From Deltaproteobacteria bacterium (GTDB taxonomy: Bacteria; Myxococcota_A; Polyangia; Haliangiales; JADYYK01), in contig JADYYK010000228.1 in the NCBI GenBank assembly GCA_020853705.1, positions 1 through 33,376 on the forward strand: a stretch of DNA of 33,376 nucleotides, read 5' to 3'. Within the stretch, counting starts at the first letter, position 1, and every line of letters begins with the position of its first letter. The notes beneath the pieces were generated by a model. That model was not told where the DNA came from. It made no database searches and saw nothing but the letters and a program-made list of their open reading frames with translations. Positions 1 through 7,654 of the stretch are shown piece after piece. Made by a program: the position numbers and the translations under genes.

Positions 1-859
<859 letters not shown>

Positions 860-863
<4 letters not shown>

Positions 864-1915
864 TTGGCCTCTGGGGGGTCCTTGACGTCGGAGGTGGCTG
901 AAGTATCGGATGCTGCGGCGGCTGTTGCGGTGGCGGGGACGCCGCCGGGCGGCAGCGTGGTGCCGCCCGCGGCGGGGTCGTGTTCGGGCGCGGGGCCCTC
1001 CTTGGGCGGGACCAGCAGGGAGATCACGATGGAGCCGCCGAGCAGACCGGCGATGACGCCCAGCGAGAGGCCGATCGGCACGTGGTACCACTTCACGACC
1101 AGCATCTTGGCGCCGATGAACGCCAGCACCACGGCGAGGCCATACTGCAGGAAGCGGAACTTCGACAAGATCCCGCCGACCACGAAGAACAGCGCGCGCA
1201 GGCCGAGGATGGCGAAGATGTTCGAGGTGAAGATGATGAAGGGATCCTGCGACACCGCGAACACGGCCGGGATCGAGTCGAGCGCGAACAGGAGGTCGGT
1301 GAACTCGACCATGACCAGGACCAGGAACAGCGGCGTGGCGTAGCGACGGCCGTTCTCCTTGACGAAGAAGGCGCCACCGCGGAAGTCCGAGGTCATGCGC
1401 ACGAAGCGACGGAACACGCGCAGGATCGGGTTCGACTCCGGGTTGACCTCCTCGTCCTGCTTGAACATCAGCTTGACGCCGGTGAAGACCAGGAAGCCGC
1501 CGAAGATGTACATGATCCAGGAGAACTTCCGGATCAGCGCGGCGCCCGCGACGATGAAGATGGCGCGCAGGATGAGGGCGCCGATGATGCCCCAGAACAG
1601 CACCCGGTGCTGCAGCTGCGCGGGCACCGCGAAGTAGCTGAACAGCACGATGAAGACGAAGATGTTGTCGACCGAGAGCGCCTTCTCGATCAGCCAGCCG
1701 GTGACGTACTGCAGCCCCTGCTCGTGGCCGAGCTGGACATAGACCACCCCGCCGAAGGCCAGCGCCAGCGAGATCCAGACCGCGCTCCAGATCAGCGCCT
1801 CCTTGATCGTGACCGCGTGCGCCTTGCGGTTGAAGACCAGGAGGTCGATGGCCAGCATGCCGAAGACGACGGCGAGGAAGATGGCCCAGTACAGGGGGCT
1901 GCCGACCGAGGTCAT
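860..1915 (-). CDS. TerC/Alx-family integral membrane protein (putative metal ion transporter)
   Basis: 351 aa from ATG at 1915, which overlaps the fabI stop as ATGA; the same frame is open further upstream but that part is antisense-quality sequence over fabI. The protein has about eight to nine hydrophobic helices. It shows the two family signatures with acidic residues in membrane segments: EKALSVDNIFVF (about residues 77-88) and EFTDLLFALDSIPAVFAV (about 205-222). TerC/Alx proteins are linked to Mn2+ homeostasis or metal loading of exported enzymes and, historically, to tellurite resistance. The substrate here cannot be told from sequence. The C-terminal 40 residues are a Pro/Ala/Thr-rich soluble tail (PEHDPAAGG onward) absent from core members. 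The Mn riboswitch that often precedes this family is excluded because the gene has no leader: it overlaps fabI and shares its transcript with fabI and acnA. Confidence 0.9.
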
Positions 1916-2832
1916 TTCGCGGCGCGCTCCGTGGGCGATGCTACCGAGGCCACCGCCATGCCCATCGCGTGATAGCCCTTGTCGACATACACCGTGGTGC
2001 CGGTGATGGCGCTGGCCAGGGGCGAGCACAGGAAGGCGGCGGTGCTCCCGACCTCGTGCGCCTCGAGCTCGTCGGTCAGCGGGGCATTGGCCGAGCAGTA
2101 CGCGATCATGTCGTGGATGAAGCCGATGGCGCTGGCCGCGCGCGACGCGTAAGGGCCGGCCGAGATGGTGTTGACGCGCACGCCCCACCTGCGCCCGGCC
2201 TCGTAGGACAGCGTGCGGGTGTCGGACTCCAGCGCGGCCTTGGCCGACGACATGCCGCCGCCATAGCCGGGGATGACGCGCTCGGACGCCATGTAGGTCA
2301 GGGCCAGGAAGGCGCCGCCGCGCGGCATCAACGGGGCCAGGCGCTGCACCATCGAGATGTACGAGTAGGCGCTGACGCCGATGGCCGCCAGGTAGCCCTT
2401 GCGGCTGGTCTCCAGCATCGGCTTCTTGACCTCGGGGCCGTTGGCCAGCGAGTGCACCACGATGTCGACGCCGCCCTCGCCGAAGTCGGCGCGCAGGCGC
2501 TCGGCGACGCCCTGGATGCTGGGGTCGGGCAGGTCTCGGTAACGCTTGGACTGGCGCAGCTCGGCGGGGATGTCGGCCTCGGTGTCGAAGTCGGCGTCGA
2601 GCGGGTAGATCTTCTCGAAGGCGAGCTTGTCGCCGCTGGACAGCTCGAGCGATTTGTCGAGCTTGCCGCGCTCCAGCATGGTGGTGCAGATGCCCAGCGC
2701 GGGCGGCCAGGTGCCCACCGAGACCTTGGCGCCAGCCTCGGCGAGCGCCTTGGCAATGGCGAAACCGAAGCCGCCGTCGTCGGCGACCCCGGCTACAAAG
2801 GCGCGTTTTCCTCGGAGGTCAATCGCAAGCAT
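1912..2832 (-). CDS. fabI: Enoyl-[acyl-carrier-protein] reductase, plant/chloroplast-type FabI
   Basis: 306 aa. It reduces trans-2-enoyl-ACP with NAD(P)H in the last step of each type II fatty-acid elongation cycle. It is an SDR-fold protein with the dinucleotide site GVADDGGFGFAIAKALAEAGA (residues 15-35) and catalytic Tyr180, Tyr190 and Lys197 in the spacing Tyr-x9-Tyr-x6-Lys seen in FabI. Blocks such as VGTWPPALGI, VYPLDA-like IYPLDADFDTEADIP, VHSLANGPEV, ETSRKGYLAA, IPGYGGGMSSAKAALESDTR and SPLASAITGTTVYVD match the longer plant plastid/chlamydial subclass, not the about 260-aa E. coli form. The extra loop at residues 40-110 is the hallmark. The start ATG at 2832 has no Shine-Dalgarno sequence and lies about 7 nt below a possible -10 box. 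It leads an operon with the TerC-family gene and acnA. Confidence 0.95.
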   Translation of the reverse strand: MLAIDLRGKRAFVAGVADDGGFGFAIAKALAEAGAKVSVGTWPPALGICTTMLERGKLDKSLELSSGDKLAFEKIYPLDADFDTEADIPAELRQSKRYRDLPDPSIQGVAERLRADFGEGGVDIVVHSLANGPEVKKPMLETSRKGYLAAIGVSAYSYISMVQRLAPLMPRGGAFLALTYMASERVIPGYGGGMSSAKAALESDTRTLSYEAGRRWGVRVNTISAGPYASRAASAIGFIHDMIAYCSANAPLTDELEAHEVGSTAAFLCSPLASAITGTTVYVDKGYHAMGMAVASVASPTERAAK

Positions 2833-2838
2833 GCGTGA

Positions 2839-2867
2839 TGCTTACGCGCGTGGGGCGCTGGCGTCAA
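2839..2867 (-). promoter_or_regulatory. Candidate fabI promoter
   Basis: On the minus strand there is TTGACG (2867-2862), a 17-bp spacer and TAAGCA (2844-2839). The -35 is strong and the -10 weak. The expected start of transcription falls at or next to the fabI ATG (2832), and there is no ribosome-binding sequence between, so the message would be leaderless or nearly so. The call is by eye. Confidence 0.4.
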
Positions 2868-2875
2868 CCAGCGCC
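2854..2875. repeat. Perfect 8-bp inverted repeat around the fabI -35 box
   Basis: GGCGCTGG (2854-2861) and CCAGCGCC (2868-2875) are exact reverse complements separated by 6 bases. That 6-base loop is exactly the candidate -35 hexamer TTGACG on the minus strand. It could be an operator that blocks the promoter when bound, or an intrinsic terminator hairpin for the DNA-binding gene ending at 2922. No T-tract follows, which argues against a classical terminator. Confidence 0.45.
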
Positions 2876-2921
2876 AGCGGAGGGAATGCCGACGCGAAGG
2901 TTCGGGATTTTCGACGGTCGG

Positions 2922-3332
2922 CTACTTGGCCGCCGGGAAATACGTCGTGGCGCGCTTCTCACCGGTGCGCTTGATGAGCTTCTGCGCCAGCGCCTTCTTG
3001 ATCGGCAGCATGAGCTGCGCGGTCTTCATGCCGATGGCCTTGCCCAGCGCCTCGACCCGGATCCCCTTGGGGTGACGCGCGATGAAGGCGGCCACCTTGC
3101 GGGCCAGCGCGACGGTCTCGGCCGGCGAGCGCCGACCGCCCTTGCCGGAGCCCGCGGAGCTGCCCCGGGCCGACGCCGCCTTGCCGGCCTTGCCAGCGCC
3201 CCGCCCCTTGGCCGCAGAGACCACGACGCGGGCGTCGAGCGTGCTGTCGACCAGGCCGCGGAAGAGGCTGATGAGCTCGCCGACGAAGCCGTCGGTGATG
3301 GACTGCAGGCGCTGCTCGAGTCTACCGTTCAT
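2922..3332 (-). CDS. Small basic DNA-binding-like protein (winged-helix-like C-terminus), paralogue of the next gene
   Basis: 136 aa. The ATG at 3332 was chosen over the in-frame GTG at 3338 because AGGAG sits 9 nt before the ATG but only 3 nt before the GTG. Three parts are visible: an acidic/amphipathic N-terminal helix (MNGRLEQRLQSITDGFVGEL), a flexible Lys/Ala/Gly/Ser linker at about 45-68, and a C-terminal domain from RRSPAET to the end with helix-turn-helix-like spacing (ALGKAIGMKTAQLMLPIKKAL) and a basic hairpin KRTGEKRATTYFP. It aligns along its length with the gene at 3374-3775, so the two are tandem duplicates 41 nt apart and probably co-transcribed. The arrangement suggests a chromatin-associated or regulatory protein that oligomerises through the N-terminus. 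Target and true family name are unknown. Confidence 0.8.
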   Translation of the reverse strand: MNGRLEQRLQSITDGFVGELISLFRGLVDSTLDARVVVSAAKGRGAGKAGKAASARGSSAGSGKGGRRSPAETVALARKVAAFIARHPKGIRVEALGKAIGMKTAQLMLPIKKALAQKLIKRTGEKRATTYFPAAK

Positions 3333-3373
3333 TGGCACTTTCTCCTGACACGCTGGCGAAGGGACTGAGTGGA

Positions 3374-3775
3374 CTACTTGGACTTCCTGCCCGGCAGATA
3401 GACGGTCGAGCGGCGCTCGCCCTTCTTGCTGATCAGGCCGAGCTTGAGCGCCTTGGTCAGCGGCAGCGTCATCTGGTTGGTGCGCAGACCGAGCTCCTTG
3501 CCCATGGGCTCGATGCGGATGCCGGCCGGCTTGCCGGCGATGAAGGCGGCCAGCTTGTGCGCCATGGCCAGGGTTTCGGCGGGGGTTCGGCGGCCGTCCT
3601 TGGTCGAGCGGCCGGTGCGGGTGGCGCTGGCGGCGGTGGCAGCGGAGCTGCGCGCGGCCGGGGCGGCGCTGCCGCCGACGACCTCGCTGAAGGTGTCACG
3701 GAAGGCGCCGAGGACCTGATTGACGAAGTTCTGTGCCAGACTGCGCAGTCGATTCTCGAGTTCGGAATTTGCCAT
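3374..3775 (-). CDS. Small basic DNA-binding-like protein, first of a tandem pair
   Basis: 133 aa from ATG 3775; the open frame continues upstream but that part lies over the divergent glycosidase gene. The N-terminus MANSELENRLRSLAQNFVNQ is a predicted amphipathic helix. A Ser/Ala/Thr/Arg linker occupies about 38-63, and the C-terminal domain begins RRTPAETLAMAHKLAAFIAG. That domain contains MGKELGLRTNQMTLPLTKAL (helix-turn-helix-like) and a basic hairpin KKGERRSTVYLPG. It is closely similar to the downstream paralogue, but the linkers differ. No Shine-Dalgarno precedes the ATG, and a candidate promoter ends about 8 nt before it. It may regulate itself, fabI or the divergent glycosidase; this is inference only from the inverted repeat in the shared promoter region. 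Confidence 0.8.
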   Translation of the reverse strand: MANSELENRLRSLAQNFVNQVLGAFRDTFSEVVGGSAAPAARSSAATAASATRTGRSTKDGRRTPAETLAMAHKLAAFIAGKPAGIRIEPMGKELGLRTNQMTLPLTKALKLGLISKKGERRSTVYLPGRKSK

Positions 3776-3782
3776 GCGGGGG

Positions 3783-3814
3783 ACTATGCATATTTGCCGC
3801 AGTGATTGCAAATA
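3783..3814. promoter_or_regulatory. Divergent promoter region with operator-like inverted repeat
   Basis: This AT-rich island separates the DNA-binding pair (minus) from the glycosidase (plus). TATTTGC (3791-3797) and GCAAATA (3808-3814) form a perfect 7-bp inverted repeat with a 10-bp spacer. A minus-strand promoter candidate is TTGCAA (3811-3806), 17 bp, CATAGT (3788-3783), with 4/6 matches in each box. The -35 lies inside one arm of the repeat, the usual place for an autoregulatory operator. The glycosidase ATG at 3843 has its own ribosome site, GAGGAG at 3833-3838. Confidence 0.45.
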
Positions 3815-3842
3815 GGGAGTTACCTGCGATACGAGGAGCCTC

Positions 3843-5480
3843 ATGTATGCGAGCCTGACATTGACCGCGCTGCAGCTGCTGTCCGCGCCGAAAATTGTGG
3901 TGCAGGCGGCCAGCCCGGGGCAGCCGGTGCCGGCTGCGCTGCTGGGCACCAACCTGCCAGCGCGCACCGAGACCACGGCGCGGATCCCGGCGTTGCTGAG
4001 GTCGATGGGGCTTTCGCTGTACCGCTATCCCGGGGGCAGCTCGCCGGGCTGGCACTGGATGACAGGTGGGATGGACTTCCCGGTCGCCGCCGGCGAGGGC
4101 AGCTGTGCGCTCAACCAGCCGCAGCAGATCATCGACTTCGTGCGCGCGGCGGGCGGCGAGCTCCTGATCACGACCAACCTGGAGTCGGGCACGCCGGCCG
4201 AGGCCGCCGGGCTGGCCGGCGAGCTCATGACGCGCGGCATGCGCGCCCAGGCCTGGGAGATCGGCAACGAGCCGTTTGGCGACTGGGACCATGGTTATCG
4301 CGGGGCGGCGGCCTATGCCGCCGACGTGCGCGCCTATGCCACCGCGCTGCGCGCGGTCGACCCCGGCGCGCGGGTCGGCCTCGACCTGGCCGGCGCCTAC
4401 CGCGACACCGACACCGACGGTGATGCCGTCGACACCGCCGACTGGGATCGGGTCGTGCTGCGCGGCGCGGGCAGCGTGGCGGACTTCATGTCCTACCACT
4501 GGTATCCCGGGCGACGCGCCCAGGAGGAGCCGCTGCACGTGATGGCAGGCAGCCTGCGCATCCCCATCGACGTGGCGCGCTTCCGGGCCCTGGCGGCGGC
4601 CGAGGTGCCGGGGCGCACGCTCGACCTGGCCTATCTGGAGTGGGACGGCGTGTTCGACAACGACGCCACCGGGGCGCGGCACACGCTGGCCAATGCCATC
4701 TTCTACGCCGACGCGCTGGGCCAGATGATGACCAGCGGGGTCGCGATGGCGACGCACTATGACGCCAGCACGCGCTCGTACGGGCTGGTGTCGGCGTATG
4801 CGCCCTGCGTGGCGGGCGCCGGGTTCGCGGCCTGGGACGGCGTGACGGTGCGGCCCAAGGCGTATGCGCTGGGGCTGGTGTCGAAGCTGGTCGGCGGGCG
4901 GCTGCTGCCGGTCGCGGTCAGCGGTGGCGACAGCTATGTCGCGACCACGACGGCGCCGCTGCAGGAGTACACCGGCATGGTGCCTTACCTGGCGGCGTAT
5001 GCGGTGCGCGCGGGCGACGTGCTCAAGCTGCTCGTGGTGCACCGCCACCCGACCCAGGCGGCCTCGACGGAGATCGAGCTGGCCGGGCTGAGCGGGGCGC
5101 AGGCGACCGGCACCGCCAACGCGACGGTGGCCGTGCTGACCGGGCCGGCGCTGACCGCGAGCAACGAGCGCGGGGCGCAGGCGGTCCTGGTCACGACCGA
5201 GACCCGGCAGCTTCCGCGCGCGGGCTTCACGCTGGAGGTGCCGCCGCGCAGCGTGATGCTGATCGAGCTGCCCCTGACGGGCGGCGCGGGCGGCGACGGC
5301 GGCGTGGCTGGCGACGCCGGGGGCGACACCGGCGACGGCGACGGCGACGGCGACGGCGGTGGCTGTGGCTGTCACGCCGGTGGCTGCGCGGCCGGCGGTG
5401 GTGGCACGGCGGTGCTGCTGCTGGGGGCGCTGCTGGTGGTTGGCTGGCGCAAGCGGACGCGCGGGCGGCGGCGACGCTGA
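3843..5480 (+). CDS. Secreted clan GH-A-like glycoside hydrolase with MYXO-CTERM anchor
   Basis: 545 aa. The catalytic half resembles a TIM-barrel retaining glycosidase of the GH51/GH39/GH79 kind. YRYPGGSSPGWHW (about 60-72) is typical of the early strands. AWEIGNEPFG places the likely acid/base Glu143 after Asn142. SYHWYP (217-222) follows, and LAYLEWDG places the likely nucleophile Glu266. A beta-rich domain follows (about 350-480), then a Gly/Asp linker, then the sorting tail GCGCHAGGC (from 507), a hydrophobic helix and KRTRGRRRR at the end. This is the layout of MYXO-CTERM proteins handled by a myxosortase. The N-terminal signal is weak: MYASLTLTALQLLSA has no basic residue, yet an in-frame stop at 3813 rules out a much longer start. 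Substrate is unknown; arabinosides or glucuronides are family possibilities only. Confidence 0.75.
   Translation: MYASLTLTALQLLSAPKIVVQAASPGQPVPAALLGTNLPARTETTARIPALLRSMGLSLYRYPGGSSPGWHWMTGGMDFPVAAGEGSCALNQPQQIIDFVRAAGGELLITTNLESGTPAEAAGLAGELMTRGMRAQAWEIGNEPFGDWDHGYRGAAAYAADVRAYATALRAVDPGARVGLDLAGAYRDTDTDGDAVDTADWDRVVLRGAGSVADFMSYHWYPGRRAQEEPLHVMAGSLRIPIDVARFRALAAAEVPGRTLDLAYLEWDGVFDNDATGARHTLANAIFYADALGQMMTSGVAMATHYDASTRSYGLVSAYAPCVAGAGFAAWDGVTVRPKAYALGLVSKLVGGRLLPVAVSGGDSYVATTTAPLQEYTGMVPYLAAYAVRAGDVLKLLVVHRHPTQAASTEIELAGLSGAQATGTANATVAVLTGPALTASNERGAQAVLVTTETRQLPRAGFTLEVPPRSVMLIELPLTGGAGGDGGVAGDAGGDTGDGDGDGDGGGCGCHAGGCAAGGGGTAVLLLGALLVVGWRKRTRGRRRR
5331..5354 (+). repeat. GGCGAC hexamer x4 inside the glycosidase gene
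   Basis: Four tandem GGCGAC units in frame encode (Gly-Asp)4 in the linker just before the MYXO-CTERM tail. Copy-number change would stay in frame. Confidence 0.85.
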
Positions 5481-5514
5481 GGCGGCGCCTGGCGTCGCTG
5501 CCCGGCGCGACGGG

Positions 5515-6126
5515 TCAGGCGCTCGCGGGGCGCAAGAACGGCAGCCGGCTGACCAGGGCGCCCAGGCCGGCACACACGAGGATGCCGCCAGTGTGAAACA
5601 CCAGCAGGTGCGGCAGCGAGGTCTGCGCCGGGCAGTGCAGGTGCAGGTGGCCGTGGCCGAGCAGGCCGCCGGCCGACGCGACGGCCGCGAAGAAGGCCGC
5701 GCTGCCGGCGGCGCGACCGCGGCGCACCAGCACGGCGGCCACGGCGAGCGGCAGCAGCGCGGTCAGCACCTCGGAGCCCACACACAGGAGACCCAGCGCT
5801 GGGCGCAGCACCATGGCGCCGCCCTGCCCTGCCCACAGCGCGAAGCCCAGCGACACCAGCAGCGCCAGCGCGATGGCCCACAGCGCGCGGGTGCGCCCCG
5901 CGAGGTCGCGCAGGATGGGGGCGCTGGCCCGGCGCAGCGCCGCGGCCGATGGCGGCGGCAGCGGCGGCGCCGCGTCGAGCAGCGCCAGCGTGGCCTGGGC
6001 CCGCTCGAGGGCGCGGGCGCAAGCGGGGCACGTCGCGGCGTGCGCCTCGGCGGCGACGCGTGCGTGGTCGCCCCGCGGCGAGGCCACGAGTCCCACGGCG
6101 TCACGCGTGACCTCCGCGCAGGTCAT
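5515..6126 (-). CDS. Membrane anti-sigma factor with zinc-binding (ZAS) N-terminus
   Basis: 203 aa. The ATG overlaps the TGA of the ECF sigma gene (ATGA), the classic sigma/anti-sigma pairing. The cytoplasmic N-terminus has the ZAS motif His29-x3-Cys33-x2-Cys36 (HAATCPAC), expected to hold zinc and clamp the sigma factor at the inner membrane. A proline-rich hinge (53-60) is followed by about four hydrophobic segments (81-99, 105-134, 141-157, 172-194). A His/Cys cluster, HGHLHLHCP (158-166), and His173/His178 sit at the last loop and helix. The cluster recalls the Cys/His pattern of NrsF-type anti-sigma factors, and it could sense metal or redox state; that is inference. It converges on the glycosidase gene with a 34-bp gap in which no clear terminator is seen. 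Confidence 0.85.
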   Translation of the reverse strand: MTCAEVTRDAVGLVASPRGDHARVAAEAHAATCPACARALERAQATLALLDAAPPLPPPSAAALRRASAPILRDLAGRTRALWAIALALLVSLGFALWAGQGGAMVLRPALGLLCVGSEVLTALLPLAVAAVLVRRGRAAGSAAFFAAVASAGGLLGHGHLHLHCPAQTSLPHLLVFHTGGILVCAGLGALVSRLPFLRPASA

Positions 6127-6704
6127 GTCACGTCGTCGCCTCCTGGCCCCAGATGGGCGAGGCTGACGCGCAGCCGTTCGTAGGCGCGAAACGCCCGCAG
6201 CTTGATGGCGGCCTCGGTGCTACCCAGCACACGCGCGATCTCCGGGAAGGTCATGCCCTCGTAGCGATGCAGGTGTACCACCGTGCGCTGCGACTCGGGC
6301 AGCTGGTCGAGCGCCTCGCGCACCGAGGCGGCGCGGCCGCTGGCGTCGTCGGCGGCGGACTCCTGGGCGCGCGCCAGGGCCTGGGCCTCGTCGGCGGCGG
6401 CCAGGCGCTCCTCGTCGGCGTCCTCGCGCAGCCGGTAGCGCTTGCGCAGGGCGTCGAGGCGGACCCGCGCCGCGATGGTGAACAGCCAGGGCCTGAGCGG
6501 CAGCTCGGGGCGGTACTCGGCGCGCGCGCGGTGCACCTTCAGGAAGGTGACCTGCAAGAGATCGTCGGCCACCGCGGCGTCGCGGAACGAGCGCAGGAAG
6601 AAGCCGTGCACGGGGCCCGACAGGCGGCGAAACAGCTCGTCGAAGGCGGTCCGGTCACCGCGCGCATAGCCCGCCATCAAGGCCTCGTCACTCTGGCTGC
6701 TCAC
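6123..6704 (-). CDS. ECF-family RNA polymerase sigma factor
   Basis: About 193 aa if it starts at GTG 6704 (VSSQSDEALMAGY), the usual ECF length. The frame is open to 6950, and starts at ATG 6782 or further up would add a low-complexity Ala-Ser extension encoded by a hexamer repeat, so the start is not settled. Region 2 covers about 18-90 (AFDELFRRLSGPVHGFFLR, DDLLQVTFLKVHRAR, PWLFTIAARVRLDALRKRYR). Region 4 covers about 128-180 (ALDQLPESQRTVVHLHRYEG, FPEIARVLGSTEAAIKLRAFRAYERL). It would direct RNA polymerase to an envelope-stress-type regulon when freed by the membrane anti-sigma factor encoded by the overlapping downstream gene. The divergent aquaporin operon is an obvious candidate target, but its visible promoter looks housekeeping-like. 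Confidence 0.9.
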   Translation of the reverse strand: MSSQSDEALMAGYARGDRTAFDELFRRLSGPVHGFFLRSFRDAAVADDLLQVTFLKVHRARAEYRPELPLRPWLFTIAARVRLDALRKRYRLREDADEERLAAADEAQALARAQESAADDASGRAASVREALDQLPESQRTVVHLHRYEGMTFPEIARVLGSTEAAIKLRAFRAYERLRVSLAHLGPGGDDVT

Positions 6705-6801
6705 CCCCGCCACGCGCTCACGGTCATACACCCGGGGGCGGGTGCGCGGAAGTGTGGGTGTGCGCAGCGAACCCAGCGCCATCAGGCGCAGCGCGAGTGC
6801 C

Positions 6802-6831
6802 GAGGCGAAGGCGGAGGCAGAGGCGGAGGCG
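6802..6831. repeat. Imperfect GAGGCG hexamer x5 in sigma/aquaporin intergenic region
   Basis: Five consecutive hexamers (GAGGCG, AAGGCG, GAGGCA, GAGGCG, GAGGCG) lie in the 257-bp gap between the divergent sigma factor and aqpZ genes. On the minus strand they read as an Ala-Ser-rich stretch in the sigma frame, so they would be coding if the sigma gene starts upstream of 6704. Apart from this and the aqpZ promoter nothing else is recognised in the gap. Confidence 0.7.
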
Positions 6832-6878
6832 GCCACGAGCCTTGATTCGTCGCCGCGGGGCAAACGGTTACGCGGCGG

Positions 6879-6907
6879 TTGACGACCCCGGATTGCGGGC
6901 AGAAAAT
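6879..6907 (+). promoter_or_regulatory. Candidate aqpZ operon promoter
   Basis: TTGACG (6879-6884), 17-bp spacer, GAAAAT (6902-6907). This gives a leader of about 48 nt ending in a good ribosome site AGGAG (6951-6955), 6 nt before the aqpZ ATG. It has the same -35 sequence as other candidate promoters in this window. Confidence 0.45.
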
Positions 6908-6961
6908 GCGCCAAGGGCTGGCAGTTCGAGCACTTCCACACGCGGTCCACAGGAGACGACG

Positions 6962-7654
6962 ATGCCTCTCAGCAGGCGGTTGGCGGCCGAAGTGTTCGGG
7001 ACGTTCTGGCTGGTGCTGGGCGGTTGCGGCAGCGCCGTTCTGGCCGGCGGGGTCATCGGCTGGCTGGGGGTGTCGTTCGCCTTCGGCCTCTCGGTGCTGA
7101 CCATGGCCTATGCCATCGGCCATGTTTCGGGCTGCCATCTCAACCCGGCGGTCTCGGTCGGGCTGGTCGCGGCGGGGCGCTTCCCGGCCAAGGATCTCGG
7201 CCCCTATGTGGTCGCGCAGCTGATCGGGGCCGCGCTGGGGGCCGCGGTGATCTACCAGATCGCCAGCGGCGCCAAGGGCTTCAGCCTGGACGGCGGCTTC
7301 GCGTGCAACGGCTTCGCCGAGCACTCGCCGAAGGGCTATGACGTGGTCGCGGTGCTGGTGATGGAGGCGGTGCTCACCTTCATGTTCCTGTTCGTGATCC
7401 TCGGCGCCACCGACAAGCGCGCGCCGGCGGGCATGGCGCCGGTGGCGATCGGCCTGTGTCTGACCTTGATCCACCTCATCGGCATCCCGGTCGACAACCT
7501 GTCGGTCAACCCGGCGCGCTCGACCGGCCCGGCGCTGTTCGTGCGCGGCTGGGCGCTGGAGCAATTGTGGGCGTTCTGGTGCGCCCCGCTGCTGGGCGCC
7601 GCGGTGGCCGGGCTGGTCTATCCCGCCATCGCGGGCAAGGACAAGGCGGCCTGA
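6962..7654 (+). CDS. aqpZ: Aquaporin Z-type water channel
   Basis: 230 aa, the usual AqpZ length, with six membrane helices and both NPA half-helices: GCHLNPAVS (Asn61) and LSVNPARS (Asn183). The selectivity filter aligned to E. coli AqpZ (Phe43, His174, Thr183, Arg189) reads Phe41, His171, Leu180, Arg186. Three residues are those of a water-specific pore, while the Thr position carries Leu. The central block LTLIHLIGIPVDN and the ending GWALEQLWAFWCAPLLGA are typical. The start is fixed by AGGAG six bases upstream. The TGA overlaps the next ATG (TGATG), so it heads a three-gene operon with a TerB-like protein and an RCC1-repeat lipoprotein. It lies divergent from the ECF sigma gene. Confidence 0.95.
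   Translation: MPLSRRLAAEVFGTFWLVLGGCGSAVLAGGVIGWLGVSFAFGLSVLTMAYAIGHVSGCHLNPAVSVGLVAAGRFPAKDLGPYVVAQLIGAALGAAVIYQIASGAKGFSLDGGFACNGFAEHSPKGYDVVAVLVMEAVLTFMFLFVILGATDKRAPAGMAPVAIGLCLTLIHLIGIPVDNLSVNPARSTGPALFVRGWALEQLWAFWCAPLLGAAVAGLVYPAIAGKDKAA

Noticed and set aside
1860..1960. Mn-sensing yybP-ykoY riboswitch expected before a TerC-family gene
   Set aside because: There is no leader: the start codon overlaps the fabI stop and the sequence upstream is fabI coding sequence.
5481..5514. Terminator between the convergent glycosidase and anti-sigma genes
   Set aside because: The 34 bp are GC-rich but show no clear stem with a T-tract.
6705..6950. Long N-terminal extension of the ECF sigma factor (frame open to 6950)
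   Set aside because: The extra 80 residues are low-complexity Ala-Ser/Arg/Pro sequence without a ribosome site and would make the protein far longer than normal ECF factors; kept only as an alternative start.
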